64,000 nt of DNA from Dryocosmus kuriphilus. Taxonomy: Eukaryota; Arthropoda; Insecta; Hymenoptera; Cynipidae. The translations under genes were made by a program, and so were the position numbers. Positions within the stretch are counted from its first letter, which is position 1. Every line of letters starts with the position of its first letter. The DNA is taken from positions 241,843,256 through 241,907,255 of the forward strand of contig CM076190.1 of NCBI GenBank assembly GCA_038277395.1. The letters run 5' to 3'. Of the stretch, positions 58,025 to 64,000 are shown one piece after another. The notes beneath the pieces were generated by a model that saw nothing but the letters and a program-made list of their open reading frames with translations, ran no database searches and was not told where the DNA came from.

Positions 58025-58883
58025 ATCCACTTAAGTTGCGAATAGAATTCTACGGAATAAAGTAAAAAATTCACATCGATTAGTGGAACTGAGAACAAGA
58101 ACTTGGAATCCACGGATACCAAGAGGCTTTAGAATTTTTAAGAAAATTCGCAAAATCACAGACGAACTCCGGACTTCGCTACGGCAAGCCCGAAAACGAA
58201 CAAGATAAGTAGCAGCTGTTAATAAATCAAGGAGGTGAACTAAGTAGCCCCTATATGATGTAAATTAACAGTCTGCGAATATCAACTCGACCGAGGTCCG
58301 CGATCAGGTGGAAGAGACACCTGTCTATAGAACAACAAGCTAGCGGTAACAGCCCGAGGACAGGACGACATGCCGGAGATCAAGATAATTGAGAACGAAA
58401 TCTACGTGCAATACTCTCCAGCCTACACCAGACAAAATTCACTCTAAGTTAATTTCATGATAACCATACTTTAGGCTTTAACGTGCATAAGTATAAATCT
58501 CCCTTGCTGTCTATGGAAGGAGACTGAAGCAAAATTTTATAAGTTTTAACAAACTTTTAGTTTTTCTTCCGACGGAGTAGAATTTGCACGTTAACGTTTC
58601 GTTGGGACTAGCATTCCAGCCAACGAAAAGTCATCAAAATTCAACCGCACTACCAATTGAGTGTCTGACGTATGCTTGTAGCAGCATACGTGTGAACCTC
58701 TCGGCAGTAAAGAAATCACCGATACTACAAATTATAATACAAGATTAAGCACAAATCGTAAAAAGTTACTAAACTGGATAATTTTAAAAAATACAGAGAA
58801 AACAGGACGTACGAAACTAACGAAACAGACAGTACGAACGATCAACTCGAAATATTTTCCACCCCTTTTTTACAGCAGACACG

Positions 58884-60064
58884 ATGTCACGAGCCCAGTT
58901 ACCAAACCGCGTTCCCTCTCCACCTGTACAAACGATTAACAACATATTAGCTCAGTTAGTGCAAAAATAGATGCAATTTCCATATCACAAAGTAACTTCA
59001 GGCAAGAAAATGCCAACCGAGTCAAGGAAATGTCCAATTTTTGTAAAAAATTAGGATACTCGGGCGATGTTCTCACCGATACCCCATTGAAAAAAGGCGA
59101 ACAGCGATCGAGAGAGGACATAGAGGAGCAAGAAGCTATAAATAACAGGTTAAAGAGAAATCAGGAATTCCTAGAAAGAAGAGAAAAAGAAACAAAGGAA
59201 GTGACTCAACCATCCGGACGAGAAAATGGAACCCTTAAAGCGAAAGAAATTCTTGACACTCTCACAGTGCTTAACGGCCAAGACGATGTTGGAGTGGAGG
59301 ATTTCATCAGAAGCATAAAGGGAGCTAAAATTAGATGCTACCAACCCAGTATCTTACTAGATTCCATCCTGGCCCAAAAAATAAAGGGACGAGCGGAAAA
59401 GGCTATTAGGTTCATTCCCATTGACTCATACGGAGGCTTATTTGACGCGTTAAGACAAATTTTGAAACAAATGAGCTCCCTCTAGCTTTAAAATCAAAGT
59501 CAGGGAGTTGCAAACAAGAAGTAACTGAATCAGTCCAAAACTTCTCCTTAAGGTTCAAACAAATTACGAAAGATCTAAGTTACAGCATCCAAGGGCAACA
59601 CACTAGTCCTATCGAAAGAAGATTAAGAATTAAAATAGGAGAAACGGAGAACGTCAGCAGATGTTTAATAAACCTGAAAAAAGAAATCGGTCTCCAGATC
59701 AGATTACTGAAACCAGGTACTCTAGCAGAAGCAGAGCAAATGGCCATGGAAACCGAAATGTGGATAAGGGAATCACAGCCATTACGTGCTCCCCCCACAG
59801 TCATTAAGAACGATACAAAAATGCATGCCCAAACCTCTAAATACAAGGGCGCAAGCAAATACCTCAGGAGCCCAACCCAGACTTATAAATCAAAATATCT
59901 CGTTACAGGATAGAAGCAAAATGACATGCCACAAATGTGGGAAACTGGGACACTTCGCATCACAATGCCAGGTTAGAACCCAGGGTTTCAACAGGGTCAA
60001 TTCCAAAAGGTACCCCCACAAATCAGGAATACCAAAGAAACAGACAATTCACAGGAATGTTTAG
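58884..60064 (+). pseudogene. Gag with CCHC zinc knuckle, frameshifted
   Basis: ATG at 58884 (MSRAQLPNRVPSPP) reads into a stop at 58970. The frame 59030-59485 then carries a Glu/Arg-rich helix and a capsid-like domain (LTVLNGQDDVGVEDFIRSI, DALRQILKQ). The nucleocapsid knuckle CHKCGKLGHFASQC lies at about 59930-59970 in another frame. The order and spacing match Gypsy Gag, which packages the RNA. Confidence 0.8.
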
Positions 60065-60188
60065 AAAACGAAGAAATGTACCCAGAGTAAATAGAGGAAC
60101 AAGTCCAGTACGAGGAGAGAGCAGAGTCTCAAATTTACAATGAAGATTACGATCCGTACATGGCAGAAGAAACGGAATGCTGTAGAGG

Positions 60189-60557
60189 TTGTTAGTTGAC
60201 AGAGGTGCAGATATAAATCTGCTTAAAAAACAAGTGCTAGGATACAAAGATCAACCTTTTAAACACAGAAAAAATAGCGCTACGGACAATGAGCAGCAGA
60301 TGTCGCGGGAAGCAATGTACCTCATTTACTGGAATAGAAAACAACTTTTCCACTTAGTAAATGATGATTTTCCATTGCCAGAGGATGGCATCATAGGCCT
60401 GCCCTTTCTTAAAAAATATGACAGATATACAATGACACCAACACACTTAATTATTGAAAAATGGAAATTACAATTACACGATGACGGGAATTACATTGAC
60501 AAGCATAAAACCCAAATACTCAAGATCACATCCGAACTAAAGGACCAAACCATATAG
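60189..60557 (+). pseudogene. Aspartic protease of the Gypsy element
   Basis: LVDRGADINLLK is the LVDTGAD active site with Thr changed to Arg, and GIIGLPFLKKY is the matching C-terminal motif. The catalytic Asp is kept, but the Arg would disturb the active-site fireman's grip. Confidence 0.75.
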
Positions 60558-60791
60558 ATTGAAAATAATAAAAATATCCTGGATGGCCTTTATAACATTA
60601 AAAATGGAACAATAGCTATACCATACACTAACTACTCGGATAAATTTGAATAGTTACCTACAAAAATCGAATTTCATACGATCAACAAAATAAGTTCACG
60701 AGACTTAAACGCTGAAAGAAAAGAGGGCAATGGCCACAATAACAAACTTGCAGAAAATACACTAAGATACCATAAAAGACTCCAGGAATTA

Positions 60792-61880
60792 ATGAAGGTA
60801 TCCAGAATAAATCAAGTTGAACAATTCGAAAAGAAAAATATCAAGAAACTAATAACTAAGTACCAAGAAGTTTTCACACTTGAAAATGACCCACTACTTT
60901 GTACAAGCCTATCGGAATACGAAATCATCCTAAACTCAGGAAAAATAATCAGCTTACGTTCATACAAGCTACCTGAAAAACACTGAGAGTTTTCCGTAGA
61001 GGAAATGAGTAGACTACTTCAAAAACTTCACAATTCACATGCAATTCACCATTGTGGATAGTCCCGAAAAAAGGCAACAAACTCAGAATGGTCAGCGACT
61101 ATCGTCAATTGAATAAGGACACAGACCAAGATGACCAAGTTATAGACGACATTCTAGACCAACCAAGAAACTCCTAATTCTTTTCTGCGATTGACATGAC
61201 AGCAAGATTGAACAAAATCCGCATGAAAGAGGATTGTAAAAAATATACCGCTTTTTCTACCAGCCAAGGGCACTTTGCGTATAAGAGGATGCCTTTCGGA
61301 TCGAAGAATGCACTAGCCACCTTTCAAAGGATGATGGATAATGCATTTTGAGGACTAATTGGCCCATGCTGCTTCGCATACATAGACGATATCGCTTCAT
61401 TTGGAAATACCATCCAGCAATACAATGGGAATTTAGAAAAAGTACTGAAAATGATTCAGGAATTAGGACTACGCCTAGAACCACGCAAAGGCGAGTTTTT
61501 AAAACCAGAACTCGAATACCTCGGTCACATAATAACAAAAGGAGGAGTAAAACCAAAGCCAAAAAAACTTGGAACAATCAAGAATTATAAAAAACTAAAA
61601 ACAGTAAAGGACGTAAAATCATTTTGAGGTTCATCAGGGTACTACAGAAAATTCATTAAAAACTTCTCTAGCCTGGCGAGGCCCCTAACCAAGTTAACAC
61701 AAAAGGATAGTAATTTTGATTGGACACCAAAATACGAACAATCATTTAACATCTTTAAAACTGCACTTACGTCTGCACTAATATTGAAGTTCCCCAGGCT
61801 TTAAAAAACAATTCGTATTAACCACCGATGCCTCGAATCAAGGACTATGAGCATTCCTATTCGAAGATGACCACCCCTGT
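60792..61880 (+). pseudogene. Reverse transcriptase of the Gypsy element
   Basis: RT motifs in several frames with stops: KLRMVSDYRQLNKD, FSAIDMTARL, FAYKRMPFGSKNALATFQR, the catalytic YIDDIASFG (about 61380), LEYLGHIITKGG and SSGYYRKFIKNFS. YxDD is intact, but in-frame stops occur before and after it (for example at 60984 and 61348). Confidence 0.85.
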
Positions 61881-61898
61881 TTATTTATCTCAAGGACT

Positions 61899-62138
61899 TT
61901 GAATAAAGCGGGAGAAAACTATAGTACAAGCGACAAAGAAATTCTAGCCATAGTATGGGCCGTTAAAGGATTAAGACAGTACCTTATAGGAAACACCTTA
62001 AAAATACAAACGGACCACAAAGTTTTGGTCTGGTTATATAACGTAAAGGACCCAAGTTCAAGACACTTAAAATGGAGACTAAAGCTTGAAGAATATAAAT
62101 ACGAAACTGAATGTATCAAAGGAAAGAAGGTAAGGTAA
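61899..62138 (+). pseudogene. RNase H domain of the Gypsy element
   Basis: Continues RT with NYSTSDKEILAIVWAVKGLRQYL, IQTDHKVLVWL and DPSSRHLKWRLKLEEY, a standard Gypsy RNase H. The first Asp motif (TTDASN) is just upstream (about 61818-61835) in another frame. Confidence 0.8.
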
Positions 62139-63900
62139 CAGGCTGCCTATCCAGACCATTGACACTTCAGGACAAATACATCCAGGGACAAGCCCTAGAA
62201 GGAATTGAGTTAGATAAGGAAACTGATAGAATTGAGAATGAATTACCAGAGATCGAAATATTTAGCAATCTAATGATCACAGCAGAAAGGACACTAGAAA
62301 ATTCGGAAAGGATCAAAATACCTCACAGGAGGAAGAGAGAACCATCAACGGACACCGAACCAATAATGAAAGCCAAAAGAACACCAGAAAATTCGGAAAA
62401 GATCAAAATACCTCACAGGAATATGAGAGAATCATCAACAAAAACTAAAAACTCAAAAACAACTATTGACGACAACGACAAAATTTATGACGATTTCATA
62501 AATTGGAGATTAGACCCGGTAACAGGAATACATAACACAAAGCCAAACGCTATATGTAAATTATGGCAGACTATAACAAAGGAACAACTCCCTACATTCA
62601 ACGAAGAGGAATGGTTGAGAAAATTAACTTGGATAATTAAAGAAATATCTAGCAAAAAATTAACCCTAATAAGATTACTTTTTGGAGACCCACTGTTTAC
62701 TCCGAATGAGAAAGTTATTACAAGAGCTGGTAGGATTTCTAATAAACTATCTCCCTGCCCTAAGCTTTCACGTACGCTTCACCAACACTAGGGAACTAAC
62801 GAAAGAGGAATGAAAAGAAATCATGAAGAAAGTCCATTCTACCCACCTAGGAGAAAGGAACAATATAGAAAGAGCAAAAGAAGATTGGATTATGGGCCGA
62901 CATGGATAAAGACATGAGAGAATACGTCAAAAATTGTCCTATATATCAACTTCAAAAAACAACGAGAATCAAAAACCAAGCAGAAAGTATAATACCGGAA
63001 ATACCTCTAAAACCTAATGACAAAATTGCATTAGATGTCTTTGGACCTTTATCAGAAACCTCTGAAGGAAATAAACACGTCCTCAGTTTACAAGACCGGC
63101 TAACGAGATACACAGTCCTAATACCCATTAAGAACGAAACAACAAACACAATCATCCAGGGATTATTAAAGCACTACGTGTACATCTTCGGAGAATCAAA
63201 AATGATCTTATCAGATCAGGGAAAAAATTTCTTATCAGAATTAATGCAGCAATTCGAGGGGGCACTTAGGATATAACATATAAAAGTAACCGCTTTTCAC
63301 TCTCAATCAAACGGTAATGTAGAGAGAATGCACACTACATTAACTAATTTAATAAAAACAAATATACAAGAAAACTACAAGGAATGGGACGAAAACCTGA
63401 AATATATAACTTATTGTATGCTTAACATGAAAAATCAAACTACAGGATTCTCACCCTATCAGCTAACTTTTGGGCGATATCCCAACATACCATCCACTAT
63501 CCCGCAATCACAAAATTTGACACACCAAATGTTAATCAAAAATTGGAGAGAGAAACACAGCAGTAATATTAACATAGCCCGAGAAAAAATCCAACTAGAA
63601 TAAGTTAAAACAGAAAAGAGGCTGGACCATAACATTATAAGAAGACACCCTATCTGCAAGTCAGGAGATAAAATTAAGATCCTGAATAAAACTAACGAAA
63701 ATAAGCTAGACCCCGCTTAGAAGGGGCTACGCGAGGTTATAGATTACCTAGACAATAAAAATATTAGGGATAGAAATAAGGAAAAGATCATAAGAATTCA
63801 TTTAAATAGCACTATGCCATATTTTACAGATGAGATACACGAGAATATCTACATTGCAGAATTTGCCAAGGTGCACCTTTTTCACGAAGCATGGAAATTA
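62111..63900 (+). pseudogene. Integrase of the Gypsy element
   Basis: A 62111-62791 frame holds the linker, which includes a duplicated ENSE(R/K)IKIPHR segment (residues about 62-110). The zinc-finger remnant follows (KVHSTHLGERN, CPIYQ), then the core with D in ALDVFGPL and D in MILSDQGKNF (62902-63276). After a stop at 63274-63276 the next piece gives AFHSQSNGNVERMH (catalytic Glu) and FSPYQLTFGRYPN (to 63603). A C-terminal domain (GDKIKILNKTN) is partly open to about 63900. D, D and E are present but in separate frames. Confidence 0.8.
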
Positions 63901-64000
63901 GTAATATGAATTAATATGACGAGTAATGACGTTTGACTCAAGGTTATCGACAATACAATATAAATGACGGAATCTGCCTCTAACACAAAATGCTCACCTC

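Larger units (their letters stand above)
57820..64000 (+). mobile_element. Ty3/Gypsy LTR retrotransposon, degenerate, continues past the window
   Basis: Plus-strand order gag, zinc knuckle, protease, RT, RNase H, integrase. All have stops or frame changes. It differs from the 9.4-20.8 kb element in orientation, in having a CCHC knuckle and in its single RNase H. The interval 58025-58880 is its leader. Confidence 0.85.

Overview
This is a eukaryotic, AT-rich, intron-containing window that is almost entirely transposable-element DNA. It is most likely from an insect, and a hymenopteran is plausible but unproven. The evidence is irritans-type mariners, a Polinton/Maverick, a BED-finger hAT, a Tc1/mariner relative, two Ty3/Gypsy elements (one with an Env-like region), a non-LTR retrotransposon tail, and GT-AG introns. 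No bacterial operon, rRNA gene or CRISPR array is present. Layout: 0.17-0.8 kb, 3' end of a non-LTR retrotransposon. 2.5-3.1 kb, degenerate tandem repeats. 3.1-4.3 kb, an isolated long terminal repeat. 4.4-9.3 kb, two broken mariners separated by satellite-like DNA, GC palindromes, a near-perfect 295-bp foldback and a tRNA-like sequence. 9.4-20.8 kb, a minus-strand LTR retroelement (gag, protease, RT, a degenerate RNase H followed by a second, RNase H1-like domain, integrase, Env-like region, 1.2-kb 5' LTR). 20.8-25.7 kb, AT-rich DNA with two candidate exons. 25,754-41,565, a whole Polinton/Maverick with matching 6-bp target-site duplications. 42,534-45,517, a hAT element. 46.2-48.3 kb, AT-rich tandem repeats. 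48.6-51.9 kb, the only convincing non-transposon gene, a small secreted protein in two exons. 52,233-55,419, a Tc1/mariner-superfamily element with about 600-bp inverted repeats. 57.8 kb to the end, a degenerate plus-strand Gypsy element. The Polinton carries the expected self-synthesising set: protein-primed DNA polymerase B, retroviral-type integrase with a chromodomain, adenain-like protease, A32-like packaging ATPase, double-jelly-roll major capsid and penton-like minor capsid proteins, a phospholipase A2-like/hydrophobic virion protein, a fibre-like protein and several family proteins of unknown role. Most of these genes carry stops or frameshifts, so this copy is dead. Its termini and TSD are nonetheless intact, which suggests recent insertion. 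The strongest items for follow-up are the tandem RNase H architecture of the env-bearing Gypsy element with paired 17-mers in its leader, the Polinton with its compact TATA-bearing divergent promoter, and the secreted-protein gene whose intron is built of GAATTC-like repeats that switch strand half-way.
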